A stretch of DNA of 26,174 bases from NCBI GenBank assembly GCA_910585715.1, contig CAJUEX010000050.1, forward strand, positions 1-26,174, written 5' to 3'. The DNA comes from an uncultured Lachnospiraceae bacterium. Lineage in GTDB: Bacteria; Bacillota; Clostridia; Lachnospirales; Lachnospiraceae. Below, in pieces: positions 15,699-24,162 of the stretch (its first letter is position 1; each line of letters opens with the position of its first letter). The translations under genes and the position numbers were made by a program. The notes beneath the pieces are model-generated. The model was not told the origin of the DNA. It did no database searches and saw only the letters and a program-made list of their open reading frames with translations.

Positions 15699-16901
15699 AT
15701 GAAAAGACTAAGTGTACTAGCATTAACTGTGCTTGCTTCATCGCTTCTTCTTTTTGGCTGCGGAAAAGAAGAACCCATGCCTGAAGCGCCGGAAACAACA
15801 CAGGAGCCCACACAGGAAACAACAGATGACCTCATTACAAATTCAGTTGAAGAAACGCCTGGTTTTGTGGACGACGAGGAAATCCCCGAAGGCATGATTC
15901 GCAGCCAGCTCACCAATGAATTTGTAGACAAATCTCTGGCTGACAAGCGCCCTGTAACCGTAATGATTAATAATATCATAAATGCAGTTCCCCACTCCGG
16001 CATTTCTCAGGCAGGAGTAATTTATGAATGTGTAGTGGAAGGCAGCCTGACCCGTATGATGGCAGTATTTGAAGACTGGGAAAATATCGAGAAAATCGGA
16101 CCTGTCAGAAGCTGCCGGGATTACTTTGTATACTGGGCATATGAATGGGATTCCATTTACTGCCACTTTGGCGGACCAAAGCTTTATGTGGATTCTGTAT
16201 TAAGCCGGGAGGATACCAACAACTTAGACGGCACTTCTTTAGACGGCACCGCATTTTTCCGTACTTCAGACCGTGTTGCTCCTCACAATGCTTACACAAG
16301 CGGCTCCCATATTATGAAAGGTGTGGAAAAGAAGGGGTATTCCCTGACCCATACAGCCAACTATCGGGAAGGACATTTTAATTTTACCAACAATCTTCAT
16401 CCAAATGATTTGTCCCAGTACAGCAACGCAATCGATGCGGCATACATGGAGCCCGGTTATTTAATAAACAAGCCATGGTTTGAGTATAATGCGGAAGACG
16501 GCTTATATTACAGATACCAATACAAAAAAGCACATACCGACGTGGAAAACGGACAGCAGCTTGCTTTTAAAAACGTTATCTTCCAGAATACTTATTATGA
16601 AACGAGAGATGACCACGGTTATCTGGCGTTTAAAGACCATGATGATACAAGAGACGGATATTACTTCACAAACGGCAAGGCAATTCATATCCACTGGAAA
16701 AAATCCAGTGACTTCAGCCCTACCAAGTATTATGATGATGATTTAAACGAAATCACATTAAATCCGGGCAAGACCTTTATCTGCATTATTCAGGACCAAA
16801 ACTCTGATGCAGTTGTTGTAAAGGATGCAGACGGCAATATTACTCTGGGCGAGGAAGGCAGTTCTTCCGATAAGGAAATTGATACTACTGCTGAAGAATA
16901 A
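15699..16901 (+). CDS. DUF3048 (YerB-like) lipoprotein
   Basis: A 400-residue secreted protein. The N-terminus MKRLSVLALTV plus LLLFGC forms a lipoprotein signal, with lipidation expected at Cys21, followed by a Glu/Pro/Thr-rich linker (about 25-55). The body has PVTVMINNI, GISQAGVIYE, the GPVRSCRDYF region and HNAYTSG, which fit the DUF3048 architecture of YerB proteins; their function is unknown and they are anchored outside the membrane. It starts 67 bp after the fucosyltransferase-like gene, with AAGGA about 10 bases before ATG 15699, so it may share that promoter or have its own. It ends in a Ser/Asp/Glu-rich tail before a strong terminator. Confidence 0.88.
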   Translation: MKRLSVLALTVLASSLLLFGCGKEEPMPEAPETTQEPTQETTDDLITNSVEETPGFVDDEEIPEGMIRSQLTNEFVDKSLADKRPVTVMINNIINAVPHSGISQAGVIYECVVEGSLTRMMAVFEDWENIEKIGPVRSCRDYFVYWAYEWDSIYCHFGGPKLYVDSVLSREDTNNLDGTSLDGTAFFRTSDRVAPHNAYTSGSHIMKGVEKKGYSLTHTANYREGHFNFTNNLHPNDLSQYSNAIDAAYMEPGYLINKPWFEYNAEDGLYYRYQYKKAHTDVENGQQLAFKNVIFQNTYYETRDDHGYLAFKDHDDTRDGYYFTNGKAIHIHWKKSSDFSPTKYYDDDLNEITLNPGKTFICIIQDQNSDAVVVKDADGNITLGEEGSSSDKEIDTTAEE

Positions 16902-16911
16902 TACATTATGG

Positions 16912-16943
16912 AAAAAATGAGGGTGTCTTTGGACACCCTTTTT
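16912..16943. terminator. Rho-independent terminator, probably bidirectional
   Basis: A perfect 7-bp stem GGGTGTC (16921-16927) / GACACCC (16932-16938) with loop TTTG is followed by TTTTTC and preceded by AAAAAA. It therefore ends transcripts of the DUF3048 gene on + and the hydrolase gene on -, which converge here. Confidence 0.88.
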
Positions 16944-16986
16944 CTTTTCATTCAAACTCTCACTCTTCTTTTATTCTGGCTCCTTT

Positions 16987-17961
16987 TCATCTTTGCTCCA
17001 AATTCAATAATAATTCTGCCACCTTATCCCTGTATTCCCGATTGTAATCAAGCCACATCTCTGTATGCCCGCTGTCCTCCACAGTCCATAACTGCTTGCT
17101 TTCTCCATGTATGCTGTCATAAATGCTCTTTCCCATAAAATACGGAGTAACCTCATCGGCTCTGCTATTTATAATCAAAACCGGGAACTTCGTTCCGCTC
17201 ACAGCTCTGCTCACCTCTGCATCCTGATAGCCAAATCCCAGTTTGATCTCATTTATAAAGTTTCCGCACCACACCATGTAAGGTACCAGAATACCCATAT
17301 CCATCTGCTTCAGTTCTTCTTCCACCATCCACTGCATACTGCTTACCGGACAGTCAAGTATTAAAAAGTCCACCTGTTTTTCTGTATCTTCTTCCCCAAC
17401 TGCCAGACCTGCAGTGGCGCCTCCAAATGAGGTTCCCCATATGCCAACAATCTGCTCCTCTGCATTTTTTCTTACATAGTCAATACAATCTGCCAGATCA
17501 TACTTTTCCCAATATCCGAATGTGGTATATTTTGCAGTATTTTCACCAGAGCTTCTTTGGTCGAAGGTTACTACATTGTAACCATATTCCAAAAACATGG
17601 CGGCAACGGGATAATTCGTATAGCGGTTCCCCCCAAGTCCGTGTACAAGTACAACTGTTTTATGATTCTTATTTCCATTGGAACATTGGGCATATATATA
17701 ATCTGCCGGTATGATATGCCCGTCAAAGGATGATGTGATTTCTATTTTTTCTATAAGAAAACTCTGGCAGAATTCCTCATAATTTATACCATACTTTTCC
17801 CAAAAGGAATCTGAAACATCTGATGTATCTTCATTACTGACCAACTGGGTAGAGCCTGTAAATACCAAAAATCCCATGAGGCATGAAATCCCTGCAAACA
17901 ACACAATTATTATTGCAATTGCAGTTAACGCTATGACTTTTGTTCGCTTCGCATGCTTCAT
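16987..17961 (-). CDS. Membrane-anchored alpha/beta hydrolase
   Basis: A 324-residue protein with one N-terminal membrane helix (about 8-35), then an alpha/beta hydrolase domain facing outward. The oxyanion loop is HGLGG (107-111), the nucleophile Ser178 lies in GTSFG, Asp269 in SRADE and His299 in GHTEMW, so the triad is complete. It resembles bacterial BAAT/serine-aminopeptidase-like hydrolases with an N-terminal anchor; the natural ester, amide or peptide substrate is unknown. The gene starts inside the stop of the XRE regulator (ATGA at 17958-17961), so the two are translationally coupled and probably act in one response. It ends at the bidirectional terminator at 16912-16943. Confidence 0.85.
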   Translation of the reverse strand: MKHAKRTKVIALTAIAIIIVLFAGISCLMGFLVFTGSTQLVSNEDTSDVSDSFWEKYGINYEEFCQSFLIEKIEITSSFDGHIIPADYIYAQCSNGNKNHKTVVLVHGLGGNRYTNYPVAAMFLEYGYNVVTFDQRSSGENTAKYTTFGYWEKYDLADCIDYVRKNAEEQIVGIWGTSFGGATAGLAVGEEDTEKQVDFLILDCPVSSMQWMVEEELKQMDMGILVPYMVWCGNFINEIKLGFGYQDAEVSRAVSGTKFPVLIINSRADEVTPYFMGKSIYDSIHGESKQLWTVEDSGHTEMWLDYNREYRDKVAELLLNLEQR

Positions 17962-18926
17962 TTTTTATTCTCCATTCCCGTTTCATCTTTAGCAATTTCG
18001 TCTTTGAAAATATCATCTATACCAGTTTTAAACTGAAAAATCAATGCCACCATGCCGCACAGCACTCCCCCTATGGGAAATACCACCCATGATATTTTCC
18101 ACAATTGAAACATAAATTCCATCACCATAAAAATAATAGTAGCTGTCAGCATGATGCATCCGCACCATACACCGGTTTTTTCATTTGCCCGTTTCCTGTC
18201 GGCACTTTCTTCTTTATTATATGCCTCAATATCGTACTTATCTTTTCCAAGTCCGGTATGTGCAAGCACTCCTACCCCTATTGCTGCAAGCAAAAGGAAA
18301 ATGCCATAATAAAAGTCTTCGGAAAACCTCTTAAATGGCAGCATCTCTTCAAAATACTCTCCATTCATCCCGATTAACCCCCCCATTAAAAGTATTCCTA
18401 TTCCGGTTGCAATCCTTACAGGGAATTTTTCATCAAAGCTTTCTTTTTCCTCTTTTGTATAGAAAGCCTGTACAACAGGGTGTTTTTTCTTATAATTATC
18501 GTGCCGGATTCCCTGTACCACCAATATTAAGATTCCCACGATACCAACCGCCATAAACACCATATCTGCTATGGGCTCCGGAACTCCGCTTCCTGTCAGC
18601 AGTTCCACAAGGGCAACTGCACTTATCAAAGTCGTAATCCCGATGCTAATCCATTTTCTCCGCTTTTCCATATGCTCCCTGTGCTTAAGATTATCTTCCA
18701 CCGCAAGCTTACTGGCATTCTGCCTCATCAATACATCCATGCTGCAGGAAAAAATCTCACATAATTGCAAAAGCTTTTCTGTTTCCGGATAGGCAGCGCC
18801 TGATTCCCATTTGGATATGGTCTGTCTGGACACCTGCAGTCTTTCTGCAAGCTGTTCCTGTGTCATTTCTTCTCTTTTTCTATAATATTGCAGATTTTCA
18901 GAAAGTGTACTTATCATTTCACTCAT
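17958..18926 (-). CDS. XRE-family regulator fused to a six-helix membrane domain
   Basis: A 322-residue protein with an N-terminal helix-turn-helix (about residues 8-62; TQEQLAERLQVSRQTISKWE is a canonical XRE motif), a charged linker, and six hydrophobic segments between about 90 and 300. Such membrane-tethered XRE proteins are common in Clostridia, usually beside a small membrane or enzyme gene. The protein could bind DNA while sensing a membrane signal. It is coupled to the alpha/beta hydrolase gene by a 4-bp overlap, so regulation of that gene and of itself is the simple guess. AAAGGA lies 8-9 bases before ATG 18926; an ATG 9 bases further in is less well spaced. Confidence 0.85.
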   Translation of the reverse strand: MSEMISTLSENLQYYRKREEMTQEQLAERLQVSRQTISKWESGAAYPETEKLLQLCEIFSCSMDVLMRQNASKLAVEDNLKHREHMEKRRKWISIGITTLISAVALVELLTGSGVPEPIADMVFMAVGIVGILILVVQGIRHDNYKKKHPVVQAFYTKEEKESFDEKFPVRIATGIGILLMGGLIGMNGEYFEEMLPFKRFSEDFYYGIFLLLAAIGVGVLAHTGLGKDKYDIEAYNKEESADRKRANEKTGVWCGCIMLTATIIFMVMEFMFQLWKISWVVFPIGGVLCGMVALIFQFKTGIDDIFKDEIAKDETGMENKK

Positions 18927-18983
18927 GGTTTTTCATCCTTTTCTAATATTTTTTATTGTCCTCTGCGCTTTGGATTTGTATTT

Positions 18984-18989
18984 ATTATA
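18984..18989 (-). promoter_or_regulatory. Candidate -10 element for the XRE/hydrolase pair
   Basis: On the - strand a perfect TATAAT lies here, about 58 bases before the XRE start. No good -35 hexamer is at 17±1 bp, so the promoter may need an activator or be autoregulated. Confidence 0.4.
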
Positions 18990-19128
18990 GAAAAATTCCA
19001 TGTAAAATGCTATAAACTTGTTGTTGCTTTTAAGGAAAGTGATGTAAATTTCCGGTTGCATTGCCTTAAATGCGGGGTTTTTAATCGAGCAGGAGGCGCT
19101 TATTAATTTTTTTAACCGTGTTTCTGTA

Positions 19129-19157
19129 TTGTACTTTTTTGCGTATGCAGTTAAAAT
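19129..19157 (+). promoter_or_regulatory. Candidate promoter for the two-component system
   Basis: TTGTAC (19129-19134) and TAAAAT (19152-19157) are 17 bp apart, upstream of the response regulator start at 19259. The -35 is weak (three of six). A nearby TATATA at about 19162 is an alternative -10. Confidence 0.4.
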
Positions 19158-19258
19158 GGCATATATAGCTACTGCCATACAAAATGAATTTCACAATTTA
19201 CATTGGAGCAGGTAAAAATAGAAAAGCAAAGAAAACAGACCAAAGGAGATTACTTGTA

Positions 19259-19963
19259 ATGAATGAATATAAAATTATGGTGGTGGACGACGAGCCGGAT
19301 ATTCTGGATCTGCTTGAAAAGGCTTTAATTATTGAGGGCTTTCCTGCTGTCATAAAAATCGATACAGGAAGAAAGGCGGTAAATGCCTGCAAAGAAATGC
19401 TGCCGGACATGATTATCTTAGATGTTATGCTGCCCGATATTGACGGCTACGAAGTGTGCAGGCAGATTCGGCAGTTTTCCCATTGCCCCATCCTATTCCT
19501 TTCCTCCAAAAATGATGAATTAGATAAAATCCTGGGCCTGGCTGTCGGCGGCGACGATTATGTTACCAAGCCTTTCAGCCCCAAGGAAATTGCTTACAGG
19601 GTGAAAGCGCAGCTGCGCCGCATGGAATACAGGCAACGCCCCTTAGGCAACCGGACAATAGAAATCGGAGCTTTAACGATTGATGCGGATGGCTGCAGGG
19701 CGCTTAAAGACGGCAGGGATTTGGAGCTGACAGCCAGGGAATTTGAGATATTGCAGTACTTAGCGGAAAATAAAGGGCGGGTGATCAGCCGCGAGCGCTT
19801 ATATGAAGCGGTCTGGAACGAGGACAGCTTCGGCTGCGATAATACGGTGATGGTCCATATCCGGCACCTGCGTGAGAAAATGGAAAACGATCCTACCGCG
19901 CCACAATATCTTATCACAATGAAAAACCTGGGCTATAAGCTGGTAAATCCTTATGAAAAATAA
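19259..19963 (+). CDS. OmpR-family response regulator
   Basis: A 234-residue regulator. The receiver has the acidic pocket D10/D11, phospho-acceptor D55 (IILDVMLPD), Ser82/83 and K104 (VTKPF). The C-terminal winged helix-turn-helix ends with the usual LTAREFEIL, VISRERLYEAVW and VHIRHLREKM motifs. When phosphorylated by the kinase that follows, it should control the downstream transporter. ATG 19259 is chosen over a frame opening at 19184 because AGGAG lies 10 bases upstream and the receiver begins right after it. The gene overlaps the kinase gene by 11 bp (19953-19963). Confidence 0.93.
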   Translation: MNEYKIMVVDDEPDILDLLEKALIIEGFPAVIKIDTGRKAVNACKEMLPDMIILDVMLPDIDGYEVCRQIRQFSHCPILFLSSKNDELDKILGLAVGGDDYVTKPFSPKEIAYRVKAQLRRMEYRQRPLGNRTIEIGALTIDADGCRALKDGRDLELTAREFEILQYLAENKGRVISRERLYEAVWNEDSFGCDNTVMVHIRHLREKMENDPTAPQYLITMKNLGYKLVNPYEK

Positions 19964-21380
19964 AAAGAATTTCAACCCTTTCTTTCGGATGGTCCTGCTC
20001 CTTTCCATGACATTATTGATTGGCATTGTCACAACAATCGGCTTGTTCTATTATATGTTTTCAATCCCGGAACCGGAAGGAATGAGCCTCGCCCATTGGC
20101 CGCAGACCTTTACAAACAATTTTTCTTCCTGGACAACCTATGAGGACGGAAAACTCTCTATAGAACAGATCGGTCTTGACCGATTAGACGAATATGGTCT
20201 GTGGATTCAGTTTTTGGATGAATCCGGGCAGGAGATTTTCTCCTATCAGAAGCCTGCCGGTTATCCTGAAAAATATTCTGCTTCCGAGCTTCTGGCCCTT
20301 GGCTCCAGCGACTATCAAAACGGATATACGGTATTTGTAAATAGTCTGGAGGATTCCAAAGAAGTCTGCAGCTATATAATCGGATTTCCTTATGATGTGG
20401 GAAAATATGTGCTGCATTACAACGGCAGCAGGGTTTCAAGGCTTTCTCCGGCAGCAAGGGGAATCATTCTTGTCGCTTTGGGCGCCCTTATAATCATCGT
20501 GCTTGTTTACGGTTTCTGGCTCTCACGGAAATTGTCAGACATTACAAGGGGCATCAAAAACATTTCCCACCGTGCCTACCGTCCATTGTCGGAAAACGGG
20601 ATGTTTGGCGAAATCCACAGCGCCCTGAACAAAATGGACAGGGACATCTGCCGCGCCGACCAAATAAGTGAAAAAACAGAAACCATGCGCCGGGAATGGA
20701 TTGCAAATATTACCCATGACCTGAAAACGCCCCTGTCCCCCATCAAAGGCTATGCAGAACTGCTGGCAGACAGCTCAGATAAAGAGAAAACGACCGTACA
20801 GGAATACGGCTCTATCATCCTGAAGAATATTAACTATACCGAAAATCTGATCAACGATTTGAAGCTGACCTATCAGCTTGATTCCGGTTCCATCCCATTT
20901 CATCCAAAGAAAGTCCGGATCACACGCTATGTAAAAGAATGGATGATAGATATTGTCAACGATCCTGCCTACGCAAACCGTGACATTACCTTTGACAGCA
21001 AAATACCGGAACAATGTGTAACCTTGGATCCCGGTCTGCTCCGCCGTGCTGTAACGAACCTTGTTACAAACGCACTTTGGCACAATCCTGCGGATACAAA
21101 GGTCAGCATCCTGCTTGATGCAGACAAAAGCGGCGGTATTCTGCTCTCAGTCTGCGATAATGGAAAAGGACTTGACGAATCAGAGCAGGAAAGACTGTTT
21201 GAACGGTATTACAGAGGGACAAATACAAAAGAAAAGCCGGAAGGAAGCGGACTGGGGCTTGCCATAGCGAATCAAATTGTAACGCTTCACGGCGGTGAAA
21301 TCACAGTGAAAAGCCTGCTCGGTAATGGAACAGAATTTATCATTCATATCCCTTGTGAAAACGAAGAAGCTGCAAATTAA
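19953..21380 (+). CDS. Sensor histidine kinase
   Basis: A 475-residue kinase. Membrane helix 1 is at about 11-35, an extracellular sensor domain of about 130 residues follows, helix 2 is at about 168-190, and then a HAMP-like stretch. The H-box ITHDLKTPLSPI has His255; Asn373 lies in the N-box (NLVTNALWHN); DNGKGL (402-407) and GSGLGLAI (431-438) complete the ATPase domain. The large outer loop differs from the tiny loop of BceS-type kinases, so it probably binds its ligand directly. It overlaps the response regulator by 11 bp. A strong hairpin with a T-run follows before the ABC genes. Confidence 0.93.
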   Translation: MKNKKNFNPFFRMVLLLSMTLLIGIVTTIGLFYYMFSIPEPEGMSLAHWPQTFTNNFSSWTTYEDGKLSIEQIGLDRLDEYGLWIQFLDESGQEIFSYQKPAGYPEKYSASELLALGSSDYQNGYTVFVNSLEDSKEVCSYIIGFPYDVGKYVLHYNGSRVSRLSPAARGIILVALGALIIIVLVYGFWLSRKLSDITRGIKNISHRAYRPLSENGMFGEIHSALNKMDRDICRADQISEKTETMRREWIANITHDLKTPLSPIKGYAELLADSSDKEKTTVQEYGSIILKNINYTENLINDLKLTYQLDSGSIPFHPKKVRITRYVKEWMIDIVNDPAYANRDITFDSKIPEQCVTLDPGLLRRAVTNLVTNALWHNPADTKVSILLDADKSGGILLSVCDNGKGLDESEQERLFERYYRGTNTKEKPEGSGLGLAIANQIVTLHGGEITVKSLLGNGTEFIIHIPCENEEAAN

Positions 21381-21387
21381 GATGAAG

Positions 21388-21417
21388 TTAAGATATGCAA
21401 AAGTTCAGACTAAGATA
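21388..21417 (+). promoter_or_regulatory. Direct repeat, possible response-regulator operator
   Basis: TTAAGATA (21388-21395) and CTAAGATA (21410-21417) are offset by 22 bp, close to two helical turns, just upstream of the ABC genes. OmpR-type regulators often bind such direct repeats. The first half could alternatively be a weak -35 (TTAAGA) with TAAGAT 17 bp on as a -10. Confidence 0.35.
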
Positions 21418-21456
21418 GGTGGTTTATGCTATTAAGCATAGGCCACCTTATTTTTT
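21417..21456 (+). terminator. Strong terminator-like hairpin between kinase and ABC genes (possible attenuator)
   Basis: AGGTGGTTTATGCT (21417-21430), loop ATTA, then AGCATAGGCCACCT (21435-21448) form a continuous 14-bp stem including two G-T wobble pairs. TATTTTTT follows directly. The ABC ATPase starts only 36 bp later, so the hairpin either ends the two-component transcript or tunes read-through into the transporter. Confidence 0.8.
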
Positions 21457-21491
21457 ATGCCTATGTAAAATATATCAGGGAGGATTATTGT

Positions 21492-22388
21492 ATGCAGTTA
21501 CAATTAAAAAACTTATGTAAGCAGTACGGGACAAAGTGTGCTGTGAATCATGTAAATGCAAGCCTTTCACCCGGAGTATACGGTCTGCTCGGAGCAAACG
21601 GCGCCGGGAAAACAACACTTATGAGAATGATATGCGGCATTTTAAAGCCCTCTTCCGGAAGCATCTGCCTCAACGGCAAAAGCATTGAGGAACTGGGCGA
21701 ACGGTACTATTCCCATTTAGGGTACATGCCGCAGGATTTCGGCTTTTATCCAGATTTTACTGCCCGTGAATTTATGCTGTATATGGCAGCGGTAAAAGGG
21801 CTTGATGCCAAAACGGCAAAACAAAGGACAGAGCATCTGCTTCATATGGTAAACCTGCAGGATGTAGCAAACAAAAAAGTCAAATCCTATTCCGGCGGTA
21901 TGAAGCAGCGTCTGGGAATCGCCCAGGCGGAGCTGAACCATCCCTCGATTCTGATACTGGATGAGCCCACTGCCGGGCTTGATCCCAAGGAGCGGGTCCG
22001 TTTCCGCAACCTCATATCCGATTTTGCAAAAGAGAAAATTGTTATCCTGTCCACGCATATTGTATCGGACGTTTCCTATATCGCAGACTACATCTTAATG
22101 ATGAAAAGCGGGCAATTCCTGCTTGGCGAACCCATGGAAACGGTTACAGACCATATCAAAGGGAAAGTCTGGGAAATCTTGATTGATAACCGGGAAGTCT
22201 CAAAATACAGCCGGGATTTTTCTGTTGTAAACCTGCACCATGAAAACAATATGGTACGGCTGCGTATTGTGAGCGATACAACTCCGGCGGCAGACGCAAT
22301 TACTGTAGAGCCAAGTCTGGAGGACCTGTTCCTTTATCATTTCGGAGAAGACGCACAGAGCGAAAGGAGCGATGATTATGTTGATTAA
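21492..22388 (+). CDS. ABC transporter ATP-binding protein
   Basis: A 298-residue ATPase with Walker A GANGAGKTT (34-42), Q-loop Gln81, signature YSGGMKQR (133-140), Walker B ILILDEP (153-159, catalytic Glu158) and the H-loop His in LSTH. It belongs to the CcmA/antibiotic-exporter type that pairs with ABC-2 permeases. It should power the permease encoded next, probably for export of, or defence against, a peptide or lipid. The ATG at 21492 has GGGAGGA 7 bases upstream; a frame opening at 21426 begins inside the hairpin and was rejected. It overlaps the permease gene by 11 bp. Confidence 0.92.
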   Translation: MQLQLKNLCKQYGTKCAVNHVNASLSPGVYGLLGANGAGKTTLMRMICGILKPSSGSICLNGKSIEELGERYYSHLGYMPQDFGFYPDFTAREFMLYMAAVKGLDAKTAKQRTEHLLHMVNLQDVANKKVKSYSGGMKQRLGIAQAELNHPSILILDEPTAGLDPKERVRFRNLISDFAKEKIVILSTHIVSDVSYIADYILMMKSGQFLLGEPMETVTDHIKGKVWEILIDNREVSKYSRDFSVVNLHHENNMVRLRIVSDTTPAADAITVEPSLEDLFLYHFGEDAQSERSDDYVD

Positions 22389-23604
22389 ATATGAATTTAT
22401 AAAAATCCTGCGAAAAAAATCCACCATGATCGTTATGGCGGTCAGCCTGTTATTAACGGCATTCCTTTTCGGGCTGCCGATCCTGCAATACCAGACCTAT
22501 AACATAAATGGTGTGCTCAAAGGGTCAGAGGGCATCGCTTATACAAAAGACCAGTATAAGGATGTATCCGTCCCGATTACTGATGAATACGTGGAAAAAA
22601 CAATCACAGAATATCAAAAGCTATTTGAGAATCCCGACAATGTAGGTTATGACGGAAGCGAAAAGTTCCTGATTGGCAACGCATACTGGAGTTTTGTTGC
22701 CCCCAGGGAAAAACAGCTTGGCATGATTGCCTCCGCATATGATTCCCCCGACGAAAATTCCGGTTTCAACAAACTGCCCGAACTGGATCTGACAAACGGG
22801 GCTAAGTTTTATCAGGCGAGGAATGAAAAGGTAGAATCGCTCCTGAACACACCGTCAAGGGAGCTTTCAGCGAAGCAGAAAGAATACTGGAGCAATATGA
22901 GCAGCAAGGTGGAAACGCCCCTGCAATACGGATATCACGAAGGCTGGGAAATCATTATGAGCAGCTTTGAGCTTCTGATGTTCGCACTGCTGGCTGTCTG
23001 CATTGTGATAGCGCCTGTCTTTTCAGGTGAATACCAGACCGGAACGGACGCCGTCATCCTGTCCGGCAAATATGGTAAAACCAAACTGGCAACGGCAAAA
23101 ATTATATCATCTATGCTATTTGGCATCCTTGCATTTACGCTGCATGTTATCGTTGCTTTTGGTCTGCCCCTTGCGGCTTTCGGGACAGATGGCTACATCC
23201 TGCCTTTACAGATTGCAGGCATCACGATTCCTTACCCGTTCACCTTCCTGCAGGCGACCTTGATCAACCTGGGCGTTATTTATCTGGTGCTGCTTGCCAT
23301 GATCGGTCTGACGCTGTTGTTGTCTGCTAAAATGAAAAGTCCTTACCTTGTGTTGGTTGTACTCGTGCCCGTGCTTTTTATCCCGCTGTTCCTATCCCCC
23401 AATGGAACAACCGGGGCATACAACCTGACTTTGTTCCTGCTGCCGTACCGCTCTGTCATGCCGGAAATCGGCAAATATATTTCCTATCAGATTGGCGGGC
23501 TGGTTCTTGATGCCCTTTCCATGCGGGCCATCCTGTATACAATCCTGACGGCGGTTATGCTGCCCCTTGCAAGACTGGGCTTTAAGAAGCACCAGGTTGC
23601 GTGA
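22378..23604 (+). CDS. ABC-2-type transporter permease
   Basis: A 408-residue membrane protein. After helix 1 (about 15-37) comes an outer domain of about 160 residues, then five hydrophobic segments; SGEYQTGTDAVILSGKYGK is typical of ABC-2-type permeases, where the membrane region meets the ATPase. It works with the ATPase gene just upstream. ATG 22378 is preferred to the ATG at 22372 because AGGAG (22365-22369) is then 8 bases away. The long outer domain suggests recognition of an extracellular compound such as a bacteriocin or cell-wall antibiotic, by analogy to other kinase-linked transporters. It is not a FtsX-type BceB protein. Confidence 0.88.
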   Translation: MLIKYEFIKILRKKSTMIVMAVSLLLTAFLFGLPILQYQTYNINGVLKGSEGIAYTKDQYKDVSVPITDEYVEKTITEYQKLFENPDNVGYDGSEKFLIGNAYWSFVAPREKQLGMIASAYDSPDENSGFNKLPELDLTNGAKFYQARNEKVESLLNTPSRELSAKQKEYWSNMSSKVETPLQYGYHEGWEIIMSSFELLMFALLAVCIVIAPVFSGEYQTGTDAVILSGKYGKTKLATAKIISSMLFGILAFTLHVIVAFGLPLAAFGTDGYILPLQIAGITIPYPFTFLQATLINLGVIYLVLLAMIGLTLLLSAKMKSPYLVLVVLVPVLFIPLFLSPNGTTGAYNLTLFLLPYRSVMPEIGKYISYQIGGLVLDALSMRAILYTILTAVMLPLARLGFKKHQVA

Positions 23605-23613
23605 GGTGCGGAT

Positions 23614-23988
23614 ATGAAGAGTAAAAAGACAGTCATTTTCGGTAGCATTATCCTTATCATCGCCGTCTGCGCAATTGGGTTGTTTACACAGTCGCCAAAA
23701 TGGTCCCAGAGATCCTTTGAAGCTGTTGTAAAAGAAACTGTCACACAGCCTGACGGTGAAACCCGCCTCATTGTTGAACGTACCACGGAGATCTACGGCA
23801 ACCCCGCTAATTCACTTGGCATCAGCCGGAATACAAAGTTACTTGATGCAGACGGACAGAACATTTCCGCAAAAGATATTCCTTCCGGCAGCTCTGTCAA
23901 AGTCACAGTGAAAGATGCCTTTAATGAGGAAACTCCATTTTACTATCCTGTTGTATATGAAATCAGGCTGATTGATTCAGGCAAGTAG
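23614..23988 (+). CDS. Small membrane-anchored exported protein, weakly YobA/DUF3221-like
   Basis: A 124-residue protein with a basic start (MKSKK), one hydrophobic helix (about 6-24), and a soluble part that is probably outside the cell. No clean lipobox is seen: the Cys at 19 is preceded by AV. The outer part is rich in beta strand (RLIVERTTEIY, DIPSGSSVKVTV) and recalls small OB-like YobA/DUF3221 proteins, but I cannot assign it firmly. It lies 9 bp after the permease stop with GAGGTG before ATG 23614, so it is the last gene of the ABC operon. It may be an immunity-like or signal-modifying accessory of the transporter. Confidence 0.65.
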   Translation: MKSKKTVIFGSIILIIAVCAIGLFTQSPKWSQRSFEAVVKETVTQPDGETRLIVERTTEIYGNPANSLGISRNTKLLDADGQNISAKDIPSGSSVKVTVKDAFNEETPFYYPVVYEIRLIDSGK

Positions 23989-24062
23989 GCATTTTATAGT
24001 AATATACGATTCCAAATGGAAAGAGGCGATAGCAGGAAAAACCATTTTCCCCTTACAACATA

Positions 24063-24100
24063 TCTGAACAAAAAATTGAATATTTGGCAGCCTGTTCAGA
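24063..24100. repeat. Short inverted repeat (8 bp arms)
   Basis: TCTGAACA (24063-24070) and TGTTCAGA (24093-24100) are inverted around a 22-bp AT-rich spacer, just before the larger hairpin at 24112-24154. It could be part of a termination region or a remnant of mobile DNA. Confidence 0.4.
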
Positions 24101-24111
24101 AAGCATGAATG

Positions 24112-24154
24112 AAAGCCCTGATACTCCACGATTTGATGCGGATATCAGGGCTTT
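24112..24154. terminator. 12-bp perfect inverted repeat between convergent genes
   Basis: AAAGCCCTGATA (24112-24123) and TATCAGGGCTTT (24143-24154) pair perfectly around a 19-base loop. It lies between the small exported protein gene (+) and the sortase remnant (-). The T-runs are short on both strands, so termination may be weak. Confidence 0.55.
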
Positions 24155-24162
24155 ACCTATTC

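Larger units (their letters stand above)
18927..19258. other. Divergent intergenic region (332 bp)
   Basis: This AT-rich gap separates the XRE gene (-) from the response regulator gene (+). It holds a candidate - strand TATAAT, a candidate + strand promoter, and the AAAGGAG site used by the response regulator. A poorly supported 81-codon - strand frame (18933-19178) crosses it and was not accepted. No RNA gene or terminator hairpin was seen. Confidence 0.6.

Noticed and set aside
18933..19178. 81-codon open frame on the - strand
   Set aside because: It spans the divergent promoter region, has low-complexity composition, no convincing ribosome binding site and no recognisable family.
21492..23604. 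BceAB-type bacitracin transporter
   Set aside because: The permease is ABC-2-like with one long outer domain after helix 1, not a ten-helix FtsX-type BceB, and the kinase has a large outer sensor rather than the tiny BceS loop.
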